A DNA stretch of 64,000 nt from Streptantibioticus_A sp037034305. Lineage in GTDB: Bacteria > Actinomycetota > Actinomycetes > Streptomycetales > Streptomycetaceae. Positions 19,647-26,408 of the stretch are shown here, in pieces. Where the stretch lies: positions 1 through 64,000 of the forward strand of contig JBAGJY010000017.1 in the NCBI GenBank assembly GCA_037034305.1. The letters run 5' to 3'. Each line of letters opens with the position of its first letter. Position 1 is the first letter of the stretch. The notes beneath the pieces were generated by a model. It was not told the origin of the DNA and made no database searches. It saw only the letters and a program-made list of their open reading frames with translations. The position numbers and the translations under genes are program-made.

Positions 19647-20948
19647 TCAGGCCGGGGTGGAGCCGCCGCTGCGGGACTGCCGGGGCAGGTCGAGCGCGGC
19701 CGTGGTCGCGCAGTCCGCGTACTCGCGCACCGCGCTGGTGCGCGAGACCACCCGGCCCCGGTGGATGACGATCCGGCTGTAGCCGAGCGAGAGGACCGCG
19801 TCGATCCGTTGCCCGCGCACCGCCAGCAGCTCCGCCGGAAAGCCCGCCTCGACCCGCACCTCGGGCAGGCCCAGCGCCTCGCGCGCCCGCCCGCTCACCG
19901 CCTCGTACGCGGCCTGCGCCGCGCACTCCCCGTACGAGGCCAGCAGGAACGCGGCCTCCAGTGGATCGCCGCGGCCGACCGGATTGGCCGCGTCCCGCAG
20001 CGCGCCGCCGCCCGCCGTGACCCGTACCCCCGCGCCGCGCAACAGGCGCGCGACCCCAGGCGTGTAGCCGCCGAACGCGGCGCCGGTGAGCGCCCCGCAA
20101 CCGCCCTGCGGCAGACAGGCCACCGAGACCCCTGCGGCGGCGAGCCGCGCGGCGGCCCGCTCGGCCGCCTCCCGCGGCAGCGCGGCGAGCCCGGTGCACG
20201 GCCCGATGGTCACCCCGGGCCGCAGCCCGCCCGCCATCGCCGCCAGCCGGGCCAGCCGGGCCGGGTCGCCGCCCTCGGTGTGCAGGTCGACCGCGCAGCC
20301 GAACTCGGCGGCCACCCCGAGCACCGCCTCCACGTAGCCGGTGGGGTCCGGGTCCAGGTCGGGGCAGCCGCCGACCACGTCGGCGCCGGTCTTGACGGCG
20401 TCGCGCAGCGCCGCGAGGCCCTCGGTGCCCGCGGCGCCGGTGAGCACCCGGGGCATCGCCACCGCGGACAGCTCCACCAGGCCGCGCAGCGCCCGCCGGG
20501 ACTCCAGGACGGCCTCCAGGGCGGTCAGGCCGCGCAGGTCGCCGACCCGTACATGGGTGCGCAACGCGGTGGCACCGTGGCCGAGTTGCAGCAGCGCGGC
20601 CTCGGTGACCCGGCGCTGCACGTCCTGCTGTGCCTCGCTCGGCGGCCCCGGGCAGTCGGCGGTGAGGGCCGAGTCCAGATGCGCGTGCGGCTCGGCGGGG
20701 GCGGGCAGCAGCAGATAGCCCGCGAGGTCCACCCGGGTGCCGCCGGTGGCGTCCGGCGCGGCCAGACTGCCCGCCGTGCCGACCGCCTCGATCCGGCCAC
20801 CGCTGAGCCGTACGTCCACCAGCCGCCCGTCGCCCAGTCGGGCGCCGCTGAGCAGCAGGGCGGGCGCGCGATCGTCCGGGGCGTCGTCGGTTTCCGGCCG
20901 TCCCTGGGGTTGGGGCTGGTGCGGCTGCGACGGCACGCTCTCGGTCAT
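19647..20948 (-). CDS. Amidohydrolase-superfamily protein, active site partly missing
   Basis: The ATG at 20948 is preceded by GAGGAG. The 433 residues follow the cytosine deaminase/amidohydrolase layout. Metal-ligand His88-x-His90 (EPHAHLD) and HTE (His223, Glu225) are present. The later metal/catalytic His expected in the next strand is replaced by Gly-Pro-Cys (249-251), and the HDD-type aspartate by an AGGGALRD stretch (312-319). As read, the protein lacks residues needed for canonical hydrolysis. It may be a pseudoenzyme or a subfamily with a different mechanism. A proline/glutamine-rich N-terminus covers about 1-30. Confidence 0.75.
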   Translation of the reverse strand: MTESVPSQPHQPQPQGRPETDDAPDDRAPALLLSGARLGDGRLVDVRLSGGRIEAVGTAGSLAAPDATGGTRVDLAGYLLLPAPAEPHAHLDSALTADCPGPPSEAQQDVQRRVTEAALLQLGHGATALRTHVRVGDLRGLTALEAVLESRRALRGLVELSAVAMPRVLTGAAGTEGLAALRDAVKTGADVVGGCPDLDPDPTGYVEAVLGVAAEFGCAVDLHTEGGDPARLARLAAMAGGLRPGVTIGPCTGLAALPREAAERAAARLAAAGVSVACLPQGGCGALTGAAFGGYTPGVARLLRGAGVRVTAGGGALRDAANPVGRGDPLEAAFLLASYGECAAQAAYEAVSGRAREALGLPEVRVEAGFPAELLAVRGQRIDAVLSLGYSRIVIHRGRVVSRTSAVREYADCATTAALDLPRQSRSGGSTPA

Positions 20949-21218
20949 CGCGCTCCTCGGTGGGGGGCGGCGTTGGTCGGTACACAGGATCACGCGGAGT
21001 AACCGCGCAAGATCACGCGGCATGAGCCTATGGGCCGCGCGGCGGCCGATCGCGCAGGAGGGGAATAGTCGTACCGGCGCTGTCGTACACGTTGGCGTGC
21101 ATCCGCTGGAGCCGCTGGTGGGACGCGTTCACCCTGGTGCGCGGGTGGCCTCGCGGGGCTTGGGTGACGGGGCGGCGAAGCGTCGGGAGACGTTGGGTTG
21201 TGCGGGCTCGATACGGAT

Positions 21219-21247
21219 TTCACGTATCGCGGCGGAGCGTGTAATGT
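21219..21247 (+). promoter_or_regulatory. Promoter of tRNA-Thr/tRNA-Met/rpmG with overlapping dyad
   Basis: The boxes are TTCACG (21219-21224), a 17-nt spacer and TAATGT (21242-21247), with the tRNA starting 12 nt after the -10. A perfect inverted repeat CGATACG-N7-CGTATCG (21209-21229) covers the -35. Confidence 0.55.
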
Positions 21248-21258
21248 CTTCCTCGCTC

Positions 21259-21331
21259 GCCCCAATAGCTCAGTCGGCAGAGCGTCTCCATGGTAAGGAG
21301 AAGGTCTACGGTTCGATTCCGTATTGGGGCT
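21259..21331 (+). tRNA. tRNA-Thr (GGT)
   Basis: The acceptor GCCCCAA pairs with TTGGGGC. The anticodon arm TCTCC-ATGGTAA-GGAGA places GGT at 21292-21294. The T-arm is TACGG-TTCGATT-CCGTA. The discriminator is T and no CCA is encoded. It is the first of the tRNA-Thr/tRNA-Met/rpmG cluster. Confidence 0.97.
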
Positions 21332-21343
21332 CTGATGTGACGG

Positions 21344-21371
21344 GGTTCCCCGCCTAGCGGCGGGGGGAACC
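21344..21371 (+). other. Hairpin between tRNA-Thr and tRNA-Met
   Basis: GGTTCCCCGCC (21344-21354) pairs with GGCGGGG-GG-AACC (21359-21371) with a two-G bulge and a TAGC loop. No T-tract follows, so a processing spacer is as likely as a terminator. Confidence 0.5.
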
Positions 21372-21380
21372 GTTCATCAC

Positions 21381-21453
21381 AGCGGCGTAGCTCAGTCGGT
21401 AGAGCAAGCGGCTCATAATCGCTGTGTCACCGGTTCAAGTCCGGTCGCCGCTA
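21381..21453 (+). tRNA. tRNA-Met (CAT, elongator)
   Basis: The acceptor AGCGGCG pairs fully with CGCCGCT, which excludes an initiator tRNA with its 1-72 mismatch. The anticodon loop CTCATAA places CAT at 21414-21416. The T-arm is ACCGG-TTCAAGT-CCGGT. No CCA is encoded. Confidence 0.96.
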
Positions 21454-21537
21454 CCCTGTGTAGCCGATTGCGGGATCGGTCCTTCAATCGGCTACTCTTG
21501 CTGCGTTAAATCCGTCCGTCCGTCAAGGAGCACTCAC

Positions 21538-21702
21538 GTGGCTGCCACCGACGTCCGCCCGAAGATCACGCTGGCCTGCGTGGAGTGCAAGGAGCGGAAC
21601 TACATCACCAAGAAGAACCGGCGCAACGACCCGGACCGTCTTGAGATGAAGAAGCACTGCCCGCGCTGCAACGCGCACACCGCGCACCGCGAGACGCGCT
21701 GA
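21538..21702 (+). CDS. rpmG: 50S ribosomal protein L33, zinc-binding form
   Basis: This 54-residue large-subunit protein starts at a GTG with AAGGAG (21525-21530) 7 nt upstream. Both CxxC pairs are present (Cys14/17 and Cys41/44), so this is the zinc-containing C+ paralogue. Streptomycetes usually have a second, C-minus copy under zinc control; none is in this window. It is probably transcribed with the two upstream tRNAs and ends at a strong terminator. Confidence 0.95.
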   Translation: MAATDVRPKITLACVECKERNYITKKNRRNDPDRLEMKKHCPRCNAHTAHRETR

Positions 21703-21713
21703 CCAAGACACCA

Positions 21714-21751
21714 CCGTAAGGCCGCCCCCACGCCAGGGGGCGGCCTTACGG
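21714..21751 (+). terminator. Terminator of rpmG
   Basis: A perfect 16-bp stem (21714-21729 with 21736-21751) closes the loop ACGCCA. It starts 12 nt after the rpmG stop. Confidence 0.85.
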
Positions 21752-21820
21752 CGTTGAGCCGGTCCGTGCGTTCGCGCCACCGGCCGTACCGGACCGCACA
21801 CCGGAGCACTGGAGGTGCCG

Positions 21821-22297
21821 ATGCCGCTCGACCCGTCCTACGTCGGGCGTACGTACCCGCCCACCGAGGCCTACGAGGTGGGCCGGGAGAAGATCCGCGA
21901 GTTCGCCGAGGCGGTGGGCGACGCCAACCCCGCGTACTACGACGCCGACGCCGCCCGGTCGCTCGGGCACCCCGACGTGATCGCGCCGCCGACCTTCCCG
22001 TTCGCGCTGACCTACCGGGCCGCCGCCCAGGTGGTCAACGACCCCGACCTGGAGCTTGACTTCAGCCGGGTCGTGCACGGCGACCAGAAGTTCGCCTACA
22101 CCCGCCCGGTGCGGGCCGGTGACCGGCTCTCGGTCACGGTGAGCATCGAGGCGATCAAGTCGATGGCGGGCAACGACTTCGTGACGGTGCGCGGCGAGGT
22201 GTACGACGCGGACGGCGAGCACGTGGTGACGTCGCTGATGATGCTGGTCGTGCGCGCCGTCGAGACGGAGTCCGCCGAGCAGAAGGTGGGAGGCTGA
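21821..22297 (+). CDS. hadA: MaoC-type dehydratase subunit, HadA-like
   Basis: This 158-residue hot-dog fold protein starts MPLDPSYVGRTYPPTEAYEVGREKI, typical of the N-terminal FAS1-DH/MaoC partner (UPF0336). The D-x4-H catalytic pair is not seen, as expected for the non-catalytic HadA partner. GGAGG (21811-21815) fixes the ATG at 21821. It is followed by the catalytic hadB one nucleotide later. Together they should form the (3R)-hydroxyacyl-ACP dehydratase of type II fatty-acid synthesis. The hadA-hadB pair upstream of murB matches actinobacterial order. Confidence 0.82.
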   Translation: MPLDPSYVGRTYPPTEAYEVGREKIREFAEAVGDANPAYYDADAARSLGHPDVIAPPTFPFALTYRAAAQVVNDPDLELDFSRVVHGDQKFAYTRPVRAGDRLSVTVSIEAIKSMAGNDFVTVRGEVYDADGEHVVTSLMMLVVRAVETESAEQKVGG

Positions 22298-22298
22298 C

Positions 22299-22733
22299 GT
22301 GGCCGCGAAGGTGCGTTACGACGAGGTCGAGGCCGGGACCGAGCTGCCGCCGCTGACCGTCCCGGTGACCCGCGCGACCCTGGTGCGGTACGCGGGGGCG
22401 TCCGGTGACTTCAACCCGATCCACTGGAACGAGAAGTTCGCCAGGGAGGTCGGGCTGCCGGACGTGATCGCGCACGGCATGTTCACCATGGCGTCGGCGG
22501 TCCGGGTGGTGACCGACTGGGTGGGCGACCCCGGAGCGCTGGTCGAGTACGGGGTGCGGTTCACCAAGCCCGTCGTGGTGCCCAACGACGACAAGGGCGC
22601 GGTGATCGAGGTCTCCGGCAAGGTCGCCGCGAAGCTGGACGACGAGGCGCGCACCGTGCGCGTCGACCTGACCGTGACGGCCGCCGGGCAGAAGGTGCTG
22701 GGGCAGTCGCGGGCCGTCGTCCGGCTCGGCTGA
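22299..22733 (+). CDS. hadB: MaoC-type dehydratase catalytic subunit, HadB-like
   Basis: This 144-residue single hot-dog protein carries the catalytic R-hydratase signature SGDFNPIHWNEKFA (Asp37 and His42). The GTG start lies 1 nt after the hadA stop, so the subunits are co-translated. It dehydrates (3R)-hydroxyacyl-ACP to enoyl-ACP. A terminator follows directly. Confidence 0.85.
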   Translation: MAAKVRYDEVEAGTELPPLTVPVTRATLVRYAGASGDFNPIHWNEKFAREVGLPDVIAHGMFTMASAVRVVTDWVGDPGALVEYGVRFTKPVVVPNDDKGAVIEVSGKVAAKLDDEARTVRVDLTVTAAGQKVLGQSRAVVRLG

Positions 22734-22756
22734 GGTAGCGCCTCCCGCGCGAGGTT

Positions 22757-22789
22757 AGGTCCCCGGGGCTACGCCCCGGGCCTCCTTTT
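22757..22789 (+). terminator. Terminator of hadAB, overlapping the next promoter
   Basis: CCCGGGGC-TAC-GCCCCGGG (22762-22780) is extended by AGG/CCT with a bulge and followed by TTTT. The T-run supplies the first bases of the TetR-gene -35 box. Confidence 0.75.
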
Positions 22790-22816
22790 GACAGCGAAGT
22801 TATTGAGTACTAACTT
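22788..22816 (+). promoter_or_regulatory. Strong promoter of the tetR gene, leaderless transcript expected
   Basis: A perfect -35 TTGACA (22788-22793), a 17-nt spacer and TAACTT (22811-22816) are seen. The expected transcription start falls at or just before the ATG at 22824, which has no ribosome site, so a leaderless mRNA is predicted. Confidence 0.8.
22797..22816 (+). promoter_or_regulatory. Operator-like dyad at the tetR promoter
   Basis: The inverted repeat AAGTTA-N8-TAACTT occupies the spacer and the whole -10 box. Fifteen of 20 positions recur at 23449-23468 in front of the MFS gene, which makes it a likely binding site for the encoded TetR protein. Confidence 0.65.
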
Positions 22817-22823
22817 AATCCGC

Positions 22824-23405
22824 ATGGCGAATCCGGGACCCAGGATGTCGGCCGAGGAGCGGCGCGAGAGCGTCATCCGCGCGGCCGTCGTCGAGTTCGC
22901 CCGCACCGGCTACCACGGCACCTCCACCGAGGCGATCGCCCGCCGGGTGGGCGTCTCCCAGCCGTACCTCTTCCGTCTCTTCCCCGGCAAGCAGGCGCTG
23001 TTCCGCGCCGCCGCCGAGCGCTGCTTCGACCGCACCGCGGAGGCCTTCGAGGTGGCGGCGGACGGGCTGTCCGGGGCGGAGGCCATGGAGGCGATGGGGG
23101 AGGCGTACGCCCTGCTGATCCGCGACCGCGACGTGCTGATGCTCCAGATGCAGCTGTACGTGGCGGCGTCCTCGGCGGAGGATCCGGAGCTGGCCGACTA
23201 CATCCGGCGGCGCTGGACCGACCTGTGGGACATCGTGCGCGGCCGCACCGGGGCCAGTGACGAGGAGCTGGCCGGCTTCTTCGGCCACGGCATGCTGATC
23301 AACACCCTGCTGGCGCTCGGCATCCCGGCCGAGGACCGCTGCTGGGACGGCTTCGACGGCGTCTGCAAGCTCGCCGCCGCTGAGGCCTACGCGCAACAAC
23401 GCTGA
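22824..23405 (+). CDS. TetR-family transcriptional regulator
   Basis: The 193-residue protein is counted from the ATG at 22824. An N-terminal helix-turn-helix covers about residues 10-57 (VIRAAVVEFARTGYHGTSTEAIARRVGVSQPYLFRLFPGKQALF), followed by an all-helical ligand domain. It probably represses itself and the downstream MFS exporter through the shared operator. Upstream in-frame codons lie in the promoter and are not used. An intrinsic terminator separates it from the MFS gene, which implies independent transcription of the exporter. Confidence 0.9.
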   Translation: MANPGPRMSAEERRESVIRAAVVEFARTGYHGTSTEAIARRVGVSQPYLFRLFPGKQALFRAAAERCFDRTAEAFEVAADGLSGAEAMEAMGEAYALLIRDRDVLMLQMQLYVAASSAEDPELADYIRRRWTDLWDIVRGRTGASDEELAGFFGHGMLINTLLALGIPAEDRCWDGFDGVCKLAAAEAYAQQR

Positions 23406-23411
23406 GTCAAC

Positions 23412-23437
23412 GCCCTCCCGCTCCGGGAGGGCTTTTT
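23412..23437 (+). terminator. Intrinsic terminator of the tetR gene
   Basis: A perfect 9-bp stem GCCCTCCCG-CTC-CGGGAGGGC is followed by TTTTT. It is the most classical terminator in the window. Confidence 0.9.
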
Positions 23438-23448
23438 CACCGCCTGAC

Positions 23449-23468
23449 AATTTAGTGACTGCTAACTA
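23449..23468 (+). promoter_or_regulatory. Operator-like site in front of the MFS exporter gene
   Basis: The site AATTTAGTGACTGCTAACTA matches the tetR-promoter dyad at 15 of 20 positions and contains TTAGT-N8-ACTAA. It lies 17 nt before the exporter start, just downstream of CTGACA (23444-23449), a possible -35. Confidence 0.6.
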
Positions 23469-23485
23469 ACCCTAGGGGGAGACCA

Positions 23486-24910
23486 ATGGCACAACCAGGC
23501 CGTACGTCCAGAGCCACCGCGATATGGGCACTGGTCGTCACCAGCGTCGCCGGATTCATGGCAGCGCTCGACAACCTCGTGGTCACCACGGCACTGCCCT
23601 CGATCCGCAAGGACCTCGGCGGCGCGCTCACCGACCTGGAGTGGACGGTGAGCGCCTACACGCTCACCTTCGCCGTACTGCTGATGTTCGGCGCCGCGCT
23701 CGGCGACCGCTTCGGCCGCCGCCGGATGTTCGCCATCGGCCTCACCGTCTTCACCGCCGCCTCCGCCGCGGCGGCGCTGGCGCCCGGCATGGGGGAGCTG
23801 ATCGCCGCCCGGGCGGTGCAGGGCGTCGGCGCGGCGATGCTGCTGCCGCTCACCCTCACCCTGCTGTCCGCGGCGGTTCCGGCGGAGCGGCGCGGTACCG
23901 CGTTCGGCATCTGGGGCGCGGTCAACGGCCTGGCGGTGGCCACCGGCCCGCTGATCGGCGGCACCCTCACCGAGCACTTCTCCTGGCAGTGGATCTTCTG
24001 GTTGAACGTTCCGATCGGCCTGCTCCTGCTGCCGCTCGCGCTGCTGCGGCTGGGCGAGAGCCGCGGCCCCAACCCACGGCTCGACCTGCCCGGCACCGTC
24101 CTCGCCAGCGCCGGTCTGTTCGGCATCGTCTACGGGCTGGTGCGCAGCCAGCCGGACGGCTGGACCAGCACGCCGGTGCTGACCGGGCTGATCGCCGGGC
24201 CGCTGGTACTGGCCGCGTTCGTCTGGTACGAGCTGCGGGCCGCCAACCCGATGTTGCCGATGCGGCTGTTCCGCAGTCGTGCCTTCAGCACCATCAACGC
24301 GGCGAGCCTGCTCATGTTCGTCGGGATGTTCGGGTCGATCTTCCTGCTCAGCCAGTTCATGCAGGGTGTCCAGGGCTACACGCCGGTCGAGGCCGGGGTG
24401 CGGATGCTGCCGTGGACCGGCATGCCGATGATCGTGGCGCCGCTCGCCGGGTTCGTCTCCGACCGGATCGGCGGTCGACCCGTCGTCGCAGCCGGACTGG
24501 CCCTCCAGGCGGTCGGCCTGGCGCTCTTCGCGCTCGTCGCCGCGACAAACGTGTCGTACACCACGCTGATACCGGCGCTCGTGGTGAGCGGCACGGGGAT
24601 GGCGCTGTACTTCGCGCCCAGCTCCCACCTCGTCATGAGCAGCGTCCGGGCCGACGAGCAGGGGATCGCCTCCGGGGCGAACAACGCGATGCGGGAGGTG
24701 GGAGGCTCGCTCGGGGTGGCCGTACTGTCGTCCGTCTTCTCCTCGCAGGGGGGCTACACGTCCGCGCAGGCCTTCGTGAACGGCCTGACCCCAGCCCTGT
24801 GGGTGGGCGCGGCGGCGGTGGGGGTCGCCGCGGTGGTGGCGGGTCTTCCGGCTGCCTCGCGTTCGCGTACGGCGGAGCTGCCCACGCGCCCGCCGGTGAC
24901 CGTCTCCTGA
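23486..24910 (+). CDS. MFS drug exporter, DHA2 (EmrB/QacA) family
   Basis: This 474-residue proton-driven exporter of the 14-helix DHA2 group carries motif D1 (LDNLVVTTALPSI), motif A (GDRFGRRRMF) and motif C (GPLIGG, in the TGPLIGGTL context). AGGGGGAG (23474-23481) precedes the ATG. The adjacent TetR gene and shared operator suggest ligand-induced expression. The substrate cannot be read from sequence; it is probably a hydrophobic compound or antibiotic. Confidence 0.9.
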   Translation: MAQPGRTSRATAIWALVVTSVAGFMAALDNLVVTTALPSIRKDLGGALTDLEWTVSAYTLTFAVLLMFGAALGDRFGRRRMFAIGLTVFTAASAAAALAPGMGELIAARAVQGVGAAMLLPLTLTLLSAAVPAERRGTAFGIWGAVNGLAVATGPLIGGTLTEHFSWQWIFWLNVPIGLLLLPLALLRLGESRGPNPRLDLPGTVLASAGLFGIVYGLVRSQPDGWTSTPVLTGLIAGPLVLAAFVWYELRAANPMLPMRLFRSRAFSTINAASLLMFVGMFGSIFLLSQFMQGVQGYTPVEAGVRMLPWTGMPMIVAPLAGFVSDRIGGRPVVAAGLALQAVGLALFALVAATNVSYTTLIPALVVSGTGMALYFAPSSHLVMSSVRADEQGIASGANNAMREVGGSLGVAVLSSVFSSQGGYTSAQAFVNGLTPALWVGAAAVGVAAVVAGLPAASRSRTAELPTRPPVTVS

Positions 24911-25239
24911 GCGCTGGTCCTGGGTGGGCGGGTTTTTCCGCCCACCCACCCGATCACCGTGGGGCGGCTGCTTGCCGTTGCGCACGATGGGGTGTGGGTC
25001 GGGGGGGTGCCGGGTGACTCCTCGCTCCGCGCGCGTGGTGGGGTGCGGGTGCTTCCTGGGGCCGCTGCGGGGACACCCCGGCACGCCCCCTTCCGTGGTC
25101 GCCGCGCCGCGGACCGGTGGGGGGACTTTCCCGCCCGCCGACCCGATTGCCGTCGGGGCACGCGGGGTGAGGGACGTCTCATCGCACCTCGGTAATCCGG
25201 TGGGCGGGTGGGCATGACCCCGCCCCGTAATGTGGAGCC
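24911..25239. other. Noncoding 329-nt region with hairpin and two related blocks
   Basis: It begins with a perfect 10-bp hairpin GGGTGGGCGG / CCGCCCACCC around GTTTTT (24922-24947), which should end the exporter transcript. The block running to 24966 (TTTTCCGCCCACC...ACCCGATCACCGT) has a diverged second copy at about 25125-25160 (CTTTCCCGCCCGCC...ACCCGATTGCCGT). No gene is supported here. Confidence 0.6.
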
Positions 25240-26295
25240 GTGCAGGAAACCCACAACACCCCACTGGCTCCCCTGACCACGTTCCGGCTGGGTGGTCCGG
25301 CCACCCGGCTGGTGACGGCGACCACTGACGACGAGGTGGTCGACGCCGTCCGCGCCGCGGACGACTCCGGTGTGCCGATGCTGGTCATCGCGGGCGGCAG
25401 CAACCTGGTCATCGGCGACGGCGGCTTCGACGGTGTCGTCCTGCGCATCGCCACCAAGGGCCTGGCGCTGGACGGCGTGGACCTGGAGCTGGCCGCCGGT
25501 GAGAACTGGTCGCAGGCCGTCGCGCGCACCGTGGAGGCGGGCCTCGCCGGTGTGGAGTGCCTGGCCGGAATCCCGGGCTCCGCGGGCGCCACGCCCATTC
25601 AGAACGTCGGAGCATACGGGCAGGAGGTCGCCTCGACGATCACTGAGGTGATCGCGTATGACCGCGCCGCGCGCGAGACGGTGACGCTGGCCAACGCGGA
25701 GTGCGGCTTCGGCTACCGGCACAGCCGTTTCAAGGCCGACCCGCAGCGCTACGTGGTGCTGCGGGTGCGCTACCGGCTGGAGGACGCGGGCGGGCTGTCC
25801 GCGCCGATCCGGTACGCCGAGGTGGCCAGCGCCCTGGGCGTCGCCCAGGGCGAGCGGGCCCCGGCGGCGGACGCCCGGGACGTGGTGCTCAAGCTGCGCG
25901 CGGGCAAGGGCATGGTGCTGGATCCCGAGGACCACGACACGTGGTCGGCCGGATCGTTCTTCACCAACCCGGTGCTCGATCAGCGCACGTACGAGCGGTT
26001 CCTGGACCTGGTCCGGGCCCGGCTCGGTGCCGACGTACGCCCGCCCGCCTACCCGGCGGGCGACGGGCACACCAAGACCTCGGCCGCCTGGCTGATCGAC
26101 AAGGCCGGGTTCACCAAGGGCTACGGCACCGGCCCGGCCCGGATCTCCAGCAAGCACACGCTGGCGCTCACCAACCGCGGCGGCGCCACCACCGAGGACC
26201 TGCTCGCGCTGGCCCGTGAGGTCAGGGACGGGGTGCGCGACACCTTCGGTGTGACGTTGGTGAATGAACCAGTTATGGTCGGCGTCCGTCTGTGA
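25240..26295 (+). CDS. murB: UDP-N-acetylenolpyruvoylglucosamine reductase
   Basis: This FAD enzyme reduces UDP-GlcNAc-enolpyruvate to UDP-MurNAc in peptidoglycan precursor synthesis. Of 351 residues, the FAD domain (PF01565) covers about 15-170 with AGGSNLVIGDGG and QNVGAYGQE. The MurB C-terminal domain follows. Proton-donor Ser239 lies in SAGSFFTNP and Glu343 in NEPVMVG. The GTG start has a weak GTGGAG ahead of it. The gene is monocistronic and cytosolic. Confidence 0.95.
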   Translation: MQETHNTPLAPLTTFRLGGPATRLVTATTDDEVVDAVRAADDSGVPMLVIAGGSNLVIGDGGFDGVVLRIATKGLALDGVDLELAAGENWSQAVARTVEAGLAGVECLAGIPGSAGATPIQNVGAYGQEVASTITEVIAYDRAARETVTLANAECGFGYRHSRFKADPQRYVVLRVRYRLEDAGGLSAPIRYAEVASALGVAQGERAPAADARDVVLKLRAGKGMVLDPEDHDTWSAGSFFTNPVLDQRTYERFLDLVRARLGADVRPPAYPAGDGHTKTSAAWLIDKAGFTKGYGTGPARISSKHTLALTNRGGATTEDLLALAREVRDGVRDTFGVTLVNEPVMVGVRL

Positions 26296-26355
26296 TGCGG
26301 GGCGGACCTTGGTGAGCCCGCCGGTCTCGCCCTGGTAACCGTCGAAGAGACACTC

Positions 26356-26368
26356 ATGAGATTCTCAT
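26356..26368 (+). promoter_or_regulatory. 13-bp palindrome upstream of the glycosyltransferase gene
   Basis: ATGAGA-T-TCTCAT is a perfect palindrome 40 nt before the GTG. It is AT-rich against its surroundings, so it may be a regulator site or a leader hairpin. Confidence 0.35.
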
Positions 26369-26408
26369 CCCAACGCCGGCAGGCGGGCAGATGGGGAGGA
26401 CGAGACAC

